Positions 54,426-64,000 of a DNA stretch of 64,000 nt are shown here, piece by piece; the first letter of the stretch is position 1, and each line of letters begins with the position of its first letter. The stretch is from contig JAKZHN010000043.1 in assembly GCA_037179335.1 (NCBI GenBank), positions 1 through 64,000 of the forward strand. Reading direction: 5' to 3'. Below the pieces are notes generated by a model. That model was not told the DNA's origin and did not search any database. It was given only the letters and a program-made list of their open reading frames with translations. A program made the position numbers and the translations under genes. This DNA is from Cyclaneusma minus (taxonomy: Eukaryota > Ascomycota > Leotiomycetes > Marthamycetales > Marthamycetaceae).

Positions 54426-55415
54426 GCCGACGGGATGGCAACAAGGCTGTGGGGTGGGAATATGGGACCTGTGGTGGCGGCATTTGTGACTGCATGCAAC
54501 TGTACAGACAGATGACAGGGCTGTCTGTCACTTGGTGTAAGCGGCATGGACGAATTTCTACGAATCCACCACCAGAACGAGCATCCCCTCAACCTTCCCC
54601 GTCATCTCAACAAATCCCAAAAAGAGCTTTCTTCATACGACGTTCACGACTCAAAAGCGAACCAAGGAACTTCCATGGATCTCATCAAACAAAGGTGTTA
54701 TTCGCAACAAACCGACAAAGCTTCTGCAGCGTTTCTCCTTTCATCTCTCTTTACGGCGCAAGCTACCGACAACAGACGACAAACCCTCGATTTCCTTGTT
54801 CCTTCTTGTCTGCCTTTGGGCTCTTGAAACGAAATGTACTTTAATGCGAAACTGCGCTGCTGAATTACACAAGGCGGTTTCGCGTCCTTCTGAACTCATC
54901 CGTGCCTGGGGTGGAATTTCTTTTAAGGGGCGTTTGAAACTATTGTGGTGACTGTTGATAACAACGTGAGGATTGAGGAACGAGGAGCGAGTAATTGAGT
55001 TTCTCGTTAGGATTCAGTTTGGCTTCCATTGCGTTGAGGTTGTGCATTCCGTACTGTGTGATTGTTTATTATGTAAATTCTAAATACATGGTCGATTGGG
55101 CTCCAAGTCTGACTGTCTGAAGCTACTATGTGGACCGCTGTCCAAGACAGTACATTCATTGCCCAAATCCCAAGTCACGATGTTGGGAATAGGGGGCAGG
55201 TAAGTCGGGTTCAAATATGTACAGTTCTATTCCACGAGATCACATACAGCCTGGCCAGTCATGCCAAGTCCACTGCCAAAGCCATATAAACAATATTTCC
55301 TTTTTTAAGAAACACAAATGCCTCCCCCTGGAGATAACATGAAGAGATCTCTCCAAGGTCTCTATCTCTTGCAGGGAAGTCCCTCTATCTCTCTATGCCT
55401 CGAAACTCCCCCAAT
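54426..55415. other. Intergenic, two 3' ends converge
   Basis: The VAP gene (plus) and desaturase gene (minus) converge here. ACAGACAG (54504-54511) and CTGTCTGT (54521-54528) form an 8-bp hairpin soon after the VAP stop codon, possibly part of its 3' untranslated region. No gene is supported. Confidence 0.45.
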
Positions 55416-56712
55416 CTACGCCTCAACCTCCTCCCTCGTCCAACCCCCTACCTTCCGTCCTCCCTCCTTCCTCTTTACCCTACTCTTCAACCCCACCTGC
55501 TCATCCCACATAAACTGCCACAACACGCCCGGCCAGCTCTCATGATACGGCAGTTCCTCATAGAACTCCTTTGCAATTTCCCGCAACTTGAACAATCTCG
55601 TCCACGGCACGGCGGGGAAATCGTGATGCTCGTTGTGCAATCCCACGTTATACGTGAAAAAGTTAAGCATGCCGTAATAGGAATAGGTTTCTGGTACTGG
55701 CGCTGACTGTGTTTTCGGATTGCGTTCAGATTCGGGAAGATGTTCGAATACGTAGTGTTCAGCGATAAAATGGCCCGCGGTGGGATGCCACGACCCAGCC
55801 AAAAAGCTCGAAAACAGCAAGTAAAGCAGCGGTTTCCAGCTCCCCGTGCCCCACACAAGGCACACATCAAACAGCACCTGAACAGCCACATTTAAAGCGT
55901 GAATCGCCGTGAACGGAATCCGATAGACCATCATCGGTCTCAGCGCATAGAAAAAAATCTGAAAGGTGCAGAAAAAGGCTTTTCCTGCCACGGAGTCTAG
56001 AAAGAGGGCTTCGAAGCGTGTGGGGAGGTCGGTGTCGAGACCGTCGACGCCGAGCGATTTGTGGTGTGTTAGGTGGTAGGGTCGGAAAGAGGCAGAGTAG
56101 GGGATGCCGATGGGGAGGTTGGCGAAGATGGCGAGGAGGCGGTTGTAAAGGGGCGTGCGGAAGGCGAGGTTGTGGGAGATTTCGTGGATGGCGAGGAAGA
56201 GGTTTTGGTTGGCGGTGGCGCCGATGATGTAGGCGGTTAGGAAGAAGGGCCAGGAGAAAAAGGAGGAGTTGCGGAGGGCAATGGCGCAAAAGATCTGGAG
56301 GGAGACGACGAAGAGAACGACCCATTTCGTGAGAGGTTCGGGGCCGCAGAGCTTGGTTACCTGGATGATGAAGGTGTAAGCGGATGTTTGAGGAAGTAGG
56401 AAGTGTCATAAAGGAGTGGGAGCTAGAGAGAATGAATGCTACCTCGGGATGGGCCTTGATGATAGCTTGACGGCGTGTGCGATGTGGTTCCTCGGTATAG
56501 GTCCAAAAGAAGTGCTCATAGTCATTCTTGTCGACCTCAATCTTGCCATTGGATTCTTTCGCCACCAGCTCGGCAGCCGTCTTCTCATCTACCTGCTCTC
56601 TCGGGACCCCATTATCCAATCCATCGTTCTTCACGTCCGGTTCAACTCTCAATCGCGGGGCAGGGGCGTTGGCATCGGACGCCCTGCTTGTAGTTGTTGC
56701 GGTGGCGGACAT
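55416..56712 (-). CDS. Sphingolipid delta-4 desaturase (Des1/DEGS-type)
   Basis: Two exons (56712-56443 and 56360-55416) give 404 aa; the 82-nt intron has GTAGCA and CAG borders, joining KAHPE to VTKLCGPEP. After a Thr/Ala-rich N-terminus comes the DES domain motif DYEHFFWTYTEEPHRTRRQA. The three diiron histidine boxes are intact: HEISH (149-153), HLTHH (186-190) and HNEHH (332-336), with the additional HPTAGH (282-287). Four or more hydrophobic segments lie between the boxes (for example 103-120, 125-148, 220-240, 265-280). Known: the enzyme introduces the delta-4 double bond into the dihydroceramide long-chain base in the ER, the first committed step toward glucosylceramide in fungi. The C-terminus is Lys/Arg-rich. 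Confidence 0.94.
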
Positions 56713-57889
56713 CCTCTCATCGGCCGATTGAAGCGTGGATAGCTTCCAACAAAAAGAGTGACTTTAGGTGAGAGCAAGAGTACTCATTTGAGGGCCGTAA
56801 ATGATTTCCGGAAAGAGCGAAAATGTTGGTGGAAGTCCGTAGGTTGACGATGGAGTTTCTGAAGTTCTGTTTTAAGGGACCTGACCGCAACATCGTAGAC
56901 CCGCTCCACCGGCTCGGCAGCCAAGGAGCCGCAGAACTTTAAATTCACGCCACTCTGGTGCCACCTTTCGACTGAATTCATGTGCGAAAGACTGATCAAG
57001 CGAGCATGCCATGAATATGATGGGCTCAAGTAGACTCGTCAGTAGTTATGTTGGAGGGCTTACGTGGCTGCGACTGTTTCTGTGTTTCTTTTCTTGGGAC
57101 TTTTTTCATTGACATTTCATCGAGTCTGTGGTGTCGCTCCAACCCTCTTGAACCTCTCTCCGGCGACTGGCTGATACATAGCGCAATGGAAACGTCTGCA
57201 TATTCCCGAAGTCTACTGCAAAGGAGTACGGAAACTCTTTGGTCTTACTTTCATTTTACTCTCTTCAGAGGTACACTCGAGCAAAGCTCTTTTCTGGCCA
57301 CCTTCTAGAACAGTTGTTCAAGTTGTCCTATGGTTAATGTTTTCTCAATGGTTTTAACAATGAGTCGTCGTCTACTCCAATGGACTGACTCGGTAGTCCA
57401 TGGGGGTCATCTTTAATTCACATTTTGATTTTGATTTTGATTTTGATCACAACATTGAAGTCAAATCTCGGTGGGTTTAACGCGTATGGCTTTTGTTTTA
57501 GAGTGGCAAGTGCCAGCTGGCTTTATTAGAAATGACCTACCGTTGAGAATAATTTACCCTCGACAATAACCTACCCATATGGTACAATCACGATTCGCCT
57601 AATGTACAATCTTGACTTACATATTACATAGTGTACAATTGACTGGACGGCGAATCACTGCCAGCAGCAACTTACCGTGTCAATATTGTCGATCGACCAA
57701 CCTCATCAGTCCACGAGCTACTGAAAACCCATTTCATCCCGACTAGTAGTCTAGCATGCTCCCCTCGGACGAGCCAGACCAGTCGTCCGGTCCGCCTTGT
57801 GCAGCAAGCATTTGAGGTCGGGGTATTTGGGTACAGCTGCTAGGGGAAGCGTTTTTGGCAATTGTTCGACAGGCTCAGCCACTCGATAG
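56713..57889. other. Intergenic, promoter of desaturase gene
   Basis: The desaturase promoter lies at the left end. Further right the DNA is AT-rich (57340-57700) with a hexanucleotide microsatellite and repeated TGTACAAT-like words near 57580-57640. No gene is supported. Confidence 0.45.
57422..57447. repeat. (ATTTTG)n microsatellite, four full units
   Basis: Four head-to-tail copies of ATTTTG plus two bases in an otherwise AT-rich intergenic segment. Confidence 0.9.
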
Positions 57890-58930
57890 TTAATCGGGTT
57901 GATAGAAATTCGGTATATCAAACTCTTCGGGCTGCACCGCCAAGTCCCAGTACTCACCACCGGGATGGGGCTCCGGCAGCGGAGGGGGGAGTCCGAAATT
58001 CGCCCGAAACCCCTCAAACTCATAGGTGAAGTGCTGAGGCCTAGGCTCCAGCACTTCCCCCGTCTGCTCATCGACCAGCTGGCCTCTGAGCATCTCGAGT
58101 CTGAGGAAAGCCGGAACCATCCCGCCCCCATTCGCATCCTCGACGAACTCCTGCACAAAGACCTTGTTGTCCGGGTCCCAGTACATGAGTTTCAGCTTGA
58201 TGATTCGTCGAGAAAGCGGCTGGTAGCGGGGAGCATCGGGGCCCGTCAGCGCCAGGTTGTGGTAGAAGGTGGATTCTTGCCGTCTGACGCCTTCCCATTG
58301 CTCGCGGAAGGCTTTGATCAGCCACTTCATCCTTACCGCTTTTTCCTCCTCGCTCTTGAATTCAAGGTGAGGCTTGTCACCTACGTCCGTAGGCATGACC
58401 AGGATGAATTCTTCAAGCGCGGGGAAAAAGCGGAAGTAGTTGTACAGCATTGCGGGGCCCCAGAAGCGCGGGACGTCCCAGGATTGCTGCACGAAGGTGT
58501 GGCTGATGGCGAAGCTGCGGATGAGCTGTTCCTGCGAGTTAGTGTTTGGGCCGGGTGACCAGAAGAGGAGCTCTAGGGGGTTGCAGCCGAGGCGCTGGCC
58601 GACCTGGTCTTGCATCCACAGGGTGTCAATGTTGTGGTTTATCCAGTGGTTGCATTCTTGGCGGCCTTCGCCTTCCTCGGGTGCTCCGATGAGCAAGGGA
58701 CAGTAGCCGGCTTTGCGGAAGCGTGCCTGGGCGGCCTTGCTGATATGCATTGCGCCGGGGACCTGTAGCACGTCGAGCGCCGTGAGCTTGGGTTCATAGT
58801 AGGAATAGTCCTCGTTGTACGTGTTGAGGTACAGCTTGCGATGGAACCTGAGGACGCGAGGCTCTGACACAGCTGCCATGTCCCAGATCATATCCTTGAG
58901 CTCTGCTGGGAGCATGCTGAAGGAAGCCAT
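57890..58930 (-). CDS. 2EXR-domain protein of unknown function
   Basis: A single exon codes for 346 aa. The N-terminus FSMLPAELKDMIWDMAAVSE followed by PRVLRFHRK is the 2EXR motif (a short F-box-like helix pair) that is strongly expanded in filamentous ascomycetes. The rest is soluble and rich in aromatic residues (for example NYFRFFPALEEFILVMP and MYWDPDNKVFVQEFVEDA). It has no membrane segment, no signal peptide and no catalytic motif that I recognise. Known: 2EXR proteins have no established biochemical role, though the F-box-like start suggests protein-protein contact. It is isolated between AT-rich flanks. The frame is intact with no sign of decay. Confidence 0.85.
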   Translation of the reverse strand: MASFSMLPAELKDMIWDMAAVSEPRVLRFHRKLYLNTYNEDYSYYEPKLTALDVLQVPGAMHISKAAQARFRKAGYCPLLIGAPEEGEGRQECNHWINHNIDTLWMQDQVGQRLGCNPLELLFWSPGPNTNSQEQLIRSFAISHTFVQQSWDVPRFWGPAMLYNYFRFFPALEEFILVMPTDVGDKPHLEFKSEEEKAVRMKWLIKAFREQWEGVRRQESTFYHNLALTGPDAPRYQPLSRRIIKLKLMYWDPDNKVFVQEFVEDANGGGMVPAFLRLEMLRGQLVDEQTGEVLEPRPQHFTYEFEGFRANFGLPPPLPEPHPGGEYWDLAVQPEEFDIPNFYQPD

Positions 58931-60769
58931 GTTGGTTGTTAGCTAATTCTTGTCTTGTTGATTTGTTCTAGAAATCTTGGGAACTTACGAGTAAGTCTTG
59001 GAGATTTATAGAGCAGGCGTTGGAGTTTTGAGGGTAATCGAAGTCGAAGTCTTTGGGCAGTCAAAAGCTTAGGGGGGCAATTGAAGGCCTGTGGACAGGT
59101 GGAGAAGAGAAATGAAACTTGGAGGTGATGTGAGGGCTTTTTATGTTCTAGACAATTGCTATGTGTTGAAGTTGTTCTCGAAGTATTCCAATAAAAGGAG
59201 AACAATGCATTGTTGTTCTCGATGCAAAGTATCTTACAAGCCATGAACAGTGTTAGAACAGGACAACTCTACCAAGTCTACCCAGTCTCAAGTTGTCGAC
59301 ACAAATTACATACACCGAACAACGACGCCGACCTTAGGAATAGGGGGCCAGGGGCTTTGTGTAACCCTGTTTCCTCTGGACAGTCCAGCATACAGTCATA
59401 CGACAAAAGTCTGAACCCCCTCTTTAATATTTAGGAATATTCGCAATAATTGGAAATATCCCAAGTAACTGTAAATATTTTTAAAGATTTTGAATATTGC
59501 GAAATACTGTAAAAAATTTAATACATAGCTGACTATTGCCACACGCTCGAGACAGGAAGGGGGTTCAGACTTTTGTCGTCCCATTGTACGAAACCATTTC
59601 CAGTGCGCTAGCGAAAAGTAGGAAATTGTGGATCGGGGGGAGCAATGGAAGTCAAAGAAAGGGAAAAAATATATACCAAAGTTTATCAGTAAAACAAAAC
59701 ATAAAAAAAAACTAACCTGGTAGGCTGGTTTCGCTTCAGAGGCCGAAGTCACTCGAAATGCGGGTGGATGAACGGGCCGGCCGCACCACCGCGTCTTCGC
59801 CAAGCAACGCCCACAAGACGTCAAACTTCTCGTTTGCCATCATCACAAGCATTCAATCCATCGCAAAGCCAGCTCTATCATAAACTCAGTCACTCATCCT
59901 CAAAAATCACCGATCATTCGAATCACACCCTCCTAAAGATCCCACCAGCATCACGAGTCCATGATGTTTGGCCCCGGCTGGTCCCGAGTTGCAAAGACGA
60001 CGCGACCAGACCAGATGACAACATCACAAAGCATCTAATCACTTCCTAAATCTTGTAACTTTAAAGTATGACATTCTCAAACGACCAACATTATAGAATC
60101 CCACAATCATAGTCATATCAGCACATCAACTTGCAGACCACCAGGTTAATGAAACGCTTTCTTCCTTGATGGTTAGCTAGCTACCACTTGCGTCACTTGC
60201 GTGATACATCATTTGCTAACTTATCAATCCAGCCTTTCTAGCCGGCGACCAAAGAAGAAACAGATCGAGGCAAGCGAAGCTTTGACATCTAGTAGATGTC
60301 AATGTCATTCATCCCAATCCTACATCCTAGTCGCAGGTCCCGAGAAGACCGAGAGAAAGAAACATTCAATGGCAGCCATGTCTTTGTTTTGATCCCCCAA
60401 ACTCTTGCCTTACATATTTCTCTCCAGATATGTCCATTGCTCTGGATCTCAAGACGATGCTCGGGCGAGGCAAGGGCGTCATAACGAGTTTTGACGTGGT
60501 TCTTCAGCTCGCGGTGGGCAACATAGCAGAACCATACAATATCGAGAATACCGAGAAGCAGAATGCACCAATACCGTTGCGGGTGAATGATATCGCTCGC
60601 AGATATGGCCGAAAGGCCTGATGGGTATGGCTTCGTAGTGTCCGAGTCTGCCCCGATATTCCTCCTTTTGCCTCCAATGTAATAGAGCGGGGGATGTGCT
60701 CCAGGCCGAGTATTCGAGATCGCGTTTGTCGTAGAGGAGCAGAGCGTGGCCACGAAGAAGAGCTGGGAT
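58931..60769. other. Intergenic with a MITE-like element
   Basis: Holds the promoter of the 2EXR gene at the left, an AT-rich element with terminal inverted repeats at 59400-59579, and the 3' flank of the large Ala/Pro-rich gene at the right. An open minus-strand frame at 60981-60289 overlaps the last exon of that gene in another frame and is rejected. No other gene is supported. Confidence 0.45.
59400..59579. mobile_element. MITE-like element, 180 bp with 21-bp perfect terminal inverted repeats
   Basis: The left end ACGACAAAAGTCTGAACCCC(C) at 59400-59420 is the exact reverse complement of 59559-59579. The interior is AT-rich, non-coding and includes GGAAATATCCCAAGTAACTG (59452-59471) and TTTTGAATATTGCGAAATAC. 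Flanking bases show no clear target-site duplication, so the superfamily is unresolved and the insertion may be old. No second copy with these ends was seen in the window. Confidence 0.75.
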
Positions 60770-63700
60770 TTACCATTCATCATCATCCATTTCACTGACA
60801 CCCTGGGCGGAAAGGGCAGCCGAAACCATGGGGGCAGCTGAAACCACGGGGGTAGCTTGAGCCACAGCAGCAACTGGAGCCACGGGGGCAGCTGGGGCCA
60901 CGAGGGTAGCTGGAGCAGCAGGTACAGGATACAGAGGCAGAGGTATGCACGCAAGTCGCGACTCCATTCGCTCAGACCCAAAGTTGTACTCCCTCACCTC
61001 GACGTAGTAACATCCCGGGGGAGGAGGGGGCACTGTTGCGTCACAATGTTAGCCACTTGTCATCATTGGGGCGAATATGGGTCTACACATACTTCCTGAA
61101 GTGCTGGGGGTAGGGTTTGGCTGCTGCGTCGAAGAGTGGGCTACATGGGCTTGACCAGCTGTAGCAGAGCCGATGGGAGCAGTCGAGGCAGCCGTAGTAG
61201 CAGGGACAGCCGCAACAACCGGAGCAGCAGTGGTGACTGGAGTAGGAGGGGCGGTACCGGCGGCGACAGTGAGGCCTTCACCAGATGCATTCTGGGCGGT
61301 GCCTGTGACGCTACTCATGACAGTGCCAACTAGAGCAGCGGGAGCGGTTCGGACAGGTGGGGCAACAGTTGGAACTTGTACAGTGGGAGTCCAGCCGGAA
61401 GTAGCTGGAGCGGTTTGACCAACTTTGCCAATGGGGGCAGCTTGAGCAGCGGGTGCCGTCGGAGTCCGGGCAGGAGTAGCAGGAACAGTTGGGCCGAATC
61501 GGGTTGATGTAGCAGCGGTAATCCCTTGATCAGTCGGAGTCCAGGCGGGAGTATCTGGAGCAGCGGGACCACCTGGGGTAGTGGGACCAGCTGGAGCAAC
61601 GCCGCGTTGATCGGCAAGCTTCGTGGTCTGCTTGTTGTTTGACTTCACCGCGGCCACGAGATCCTTTGTCAGAGTGTCCTTGGCAGTTCTCGGCGCATGC
61701 GCGCTGCTCGGGACGAATGGCTTCACTTCCGGGTCGAGCTTGTTGGGATTATCCGGCGGAGGAGAAGCGAATCGAGAACCGCCAAGACCCTTCATGCCAC
61801 GACTACCAACACCGACTCCAGTGGCCACGGAGGCTGGAAGGTCTCCTAGAGCTGGCGCTTCTACACGGAGATGAGGAGGTGGCTGCGGCTGTGGAGCCTC
61901 AGGGGCGGTTGACAGTGTTCTTGATGTACCGCCGACCGATCCAACGTCGGGTCTGCCACGGCTGCTTGTCAGGCCAACGTTGGGCTTGCGTCGAACCTGA
62001 AGAGGGATCTTCGTCACATCAATCTCATTTGCTCTCAAACTGAGGCTTAATAGCTTATCACTGGAGTATTGAGTACGTACCGACAGTTGCGAACCAATAC
62101 TGGGTTTGTGGGTCAGCTGAGATTGAGGAGCGTTCATATGCGAATCAACACTGGGTTCGTGGCTCAGCTGAGATTGAGGGGCATCCACGTCCATGGGATC
62201 ATTGGTGGCTTCGGGGACTTGTGATATGTGCGGGTCATGCTGAACGGCCCTCGTAACCCGATCGGCAAAGTTCTTCTTAACTTCTTCGGCAACAAACGCG
62301 GCCTCAGTCTTGTCAAGACCATTGTCCAAACGGTCGACGAGTCGGCCTACGATTTCATTGAAAGCTGGGGCAAGATCCTCGGGAAGACTGGCCTGGACAC
62401 CTCGGTGTTGGCGGAGGATTTCTGCAGCAGCAGGGCGAGGATTGTAGCGGGAAGCTGTCAGACCGCCGTTCATCGGAACGCCAAGGTGATCAAGTTCCAC
62501 CCCGACCTTCCTCATGAAATCCGCGACAATGGTAACCGCCTTTTGAGACTTAATGATGCTGTCAATCAATACAGCGAGCTCTTTCGCTCTGTGTGCAGAG
62601 AGTTCGGGCGCTACTCTTCGAATCTCTGGGCCGAGGTCGAACAATGCTGGGTGGTCAAAGGCAACTCTGTCGTCCATGTCCGCGTCCATCAAGCCGTCCG
62701 GCGTAGGCGCAAGAGCACCGCCCGACTGTTCGTTCAGGCATTCCAGCAGTGCCTGGGCGTGCGTTGGCAATTGGCATTCCAAGATCAAGAATCCCATATC
62801 TCCTTCTCCAAATTGAATACCGACCTGATTGCCGCGACGCTGGATTTCGATCCCCTTCAGAAGAGGGCGAGAGAGGGCCCATCGGGTGGGTTCGAGCCAA
62901 ATTTCAAGGGTTGCAAGCTCCTCGCCATGGTACTTCACCAGTCGTACCACACCTGGGTTGGTCATGTGTCGATCTTTCTCGGCTTTGGCCAAAACCTCAT
63001 AGATGAGAGTCGCATCAGCAGCGACTGGTGGCAGCTGTCGGGGTGCGACAGGAGGGGCTTCTGGAACAGGAGATGCTGCAGCCGATGGAATGACGGTGGA
63101 TGGAGCAAGAGACGAGGCCACGACGGATGGAGCACGAGGTTCCACCACAGTCGGCGCAGCAGTGGCTACGACGCTTGGAGCGGTAGATACCGCGGCGCTT
63201 GAAGCCTGTTCTTCAACCCGGGGTTGTAGAGGGGTACGAGAAAACAGCGGAATACCGCCGTAACCGTTAGTCACGGCAGAACCAGAGGCTGGTGCGTCGG
63301 GCAGGCCAGTGGGAGCTTTCAGACCATTGACGGCCGGAGCAGCAGTAGGTTGAGCGACGGTGCCAGCTTCAGTAGGTGGTGGAGCAGGCTTCGAAACCGG
63401 TGGAGCGGCAGTAGTGTCCGCGTTTCCGGGAGCGAATCGTGAACCAGCAATTCCTGTGGGAACTGCAGGTGGTTGCTTAGCCGCATGGGGTGGAGTGCCT
63501 GCGTTCTCGGGGGCGAATCTTGAACCAGAAAGTCCTTTCGAGACAGCAGGTGGTTGCTGAGCTGCCTTTGTAGTCTGCGTGGCTGGGGTTCTCGCCTGAA
63601 CGGGCTGCTGAGAGGCCGTAGTTGGCTTCGGAGCAACTTCAGCAGGCGCTGCAGTCTGACTGACCGATGAAAGCTGCGGTACGGATTGGCTAGGCCTGAT

Positions 63701-64000
63701 GAATCGGCTCACGTCACCCGCCTTCATCAAATTTCCGCCCCATTTCTTAGCAGGTGCAGCTGCCGCAGGAGGGGCTTGCAAACCACCACCTCGAGCAGCA
63801 GCTCGAGCAGTAGATGCGGCAGATACGGGAGTACCTTGGCGAAGAGGAAGTTCTCTGAGTGCACGAGGATCGGCATACGAGAGGTTGGCTCGGTATTGTG
63901 ATCCGCCACGATGACCTCCCCTTGGAGCGAAGCCGCCACGATCGAACGAGCGAGCTTCCCGTAGTCCGCCTCGGTTGGCTGAAAGGCCAGTGAGAACATC
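60770..64000 (-). CDS. Large Ala/Pro-rich low-complexity protein, 5' end beyond the window
   Basis: Two exons are visible: 64000-61093 (open to the window edge) and 61032-60770. They are joined by a 60-nt intron (GTATGT..CAG) that completes an ATG codon before PPPPPGCYYVEVREYN; 1056 residues are present. The frame starts with an Arg/Gly-rich segment (SFDRGGFAPRGGHRGGSQYR). Two close copies of GSRFAPxNA follow, with a later variant GGSRFASPP. A better-ordered central part (about residues 330-640 of the visible protein) contains YEVLAKAEKDRHMTNPGVVR and LATLEIWLEPTRWALSRPLL. After it come Ser-rich repeats (APQSQLSHEPS, APQSQLTHKPS), long Ala/Pro/Thr/Val arrays, and an acidic end EMDDDEW. I recognise no family. 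RGG content hints at RNA binding, an inference only. The intron keeps phase and the C-terminus continues the same composition, so the gene model is credible. Confidence 0.8.

Noticed and set aside
55867..56712. Extended reading of desaturase exon 1 to 281 codons
   Set aside because: Beyond codon 90 the frame becomes a His/Arg/Pro-rich shadow. The correct continuation, with the histidine boxes, lies in the next frame after an 82-nt intron.
60289..60981. Minus-strand open frame of 230 codons with Leu/Pro/Trp repeats
   Set aside because: The repetitive start is the shifted frame of the Ala/Pro-rich last exon at 61032-60770, and the rest has no support.
62047..62087. GTACGT..CAG segment inside the large Ala/Pro-rich gene as an intron
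   Set aside because: Removing its 41 bases would break an otherwise open frame that keeps the same composition on both sides. No AG nearby gives a length divisible by three.

Overview
This window is nuclear DNA from a filamentous ascomycete (Pezizomycotina). The protein-coding genes carry short GT..AG introns, mostly 50-110 nt. A dispersed 5S rRNA gene lies between protein genes. The gene families are typical of moulds: a Zn2Cys6 protein fused to a hexapeptide acetyltransferase fold, an Ecl1-type protein, a 2EXR protein, mitochondrial PPR proteins and a p24 cargo receptor. I cannot name the genus from sequence alone; a Dothideomycete is one possibility. All splice sites were placed by eye from reading frame, GT/AG borders and family conservation.

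Layout. At 0.5-2.3 kb is a mitochondrial ABC1/ADCK kinase-like gene. From 2.3 to 23.5 kb is about 21 kb that is almost gene-free. Its only convincing gene is a small Ecl1-family gene at 11.0-11.5 kb, whose conserved halves lie in different frames. The rest holds decayed tandem repeats (3.3-4.0 kb), a GGTAC cluster (8.8-9.1 kb), a CAATGAC/GTCATTG cluster (9.5-9.7 kb) and three TATA-bearing repeat modules (21.3-23.0 kb). At 23.5-28.1 kb a class II aldolase gene and a PPR gene are transcribed divergently, followed by a 5S rRNA gene and a long hairpin. From 28.6 to 35.4 kb no gene could be supported.

From 35.4 to 64.0 kb the window is denser. In order it holds the Zn2Cys6/acetyltransferase-fold fusion, p24 (Erp-type) and SWC4 from a shared promoter, tandem repeats with an acidic coding relic, a short RecQ helicase, a PPR gene and mitoribosomal mS23 (Rsm25-like) from a shared promoter, a LETM1 fragment, a UBA/C2H2/UBX protein, a VAP/Scs2 protein, a sphingolipid delta-4 desaturase, a 2EXR protein, a 180-bp MITE-like element, and the 3' part of a very large Ala/Pro-rich protein that runs off the right edge.

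How the genes relate. There is no biosynthetic cluster. Most genes are housekeeping. Three or four act in mitochondria (ABC1 kinase-like, two PPR proteins, mS23). Several act in the ER or secretory pathway (p24, VAP, sphingolipid desaturase, and possibly the UBX protein through Cdc48). Two act in chromatin or DNA metabolism (Swc4, RecQ). The most unusual observations are the Zn2Cys6 + hexapeptide fusion whose catalytic-type histidine position is leucine, the frame break in the Ecl1-family gene, the isolated LETM1 fragment, the 5S rRNA/hairpin pair, and the dispersed GAATATTCCCAA-like repeat family.
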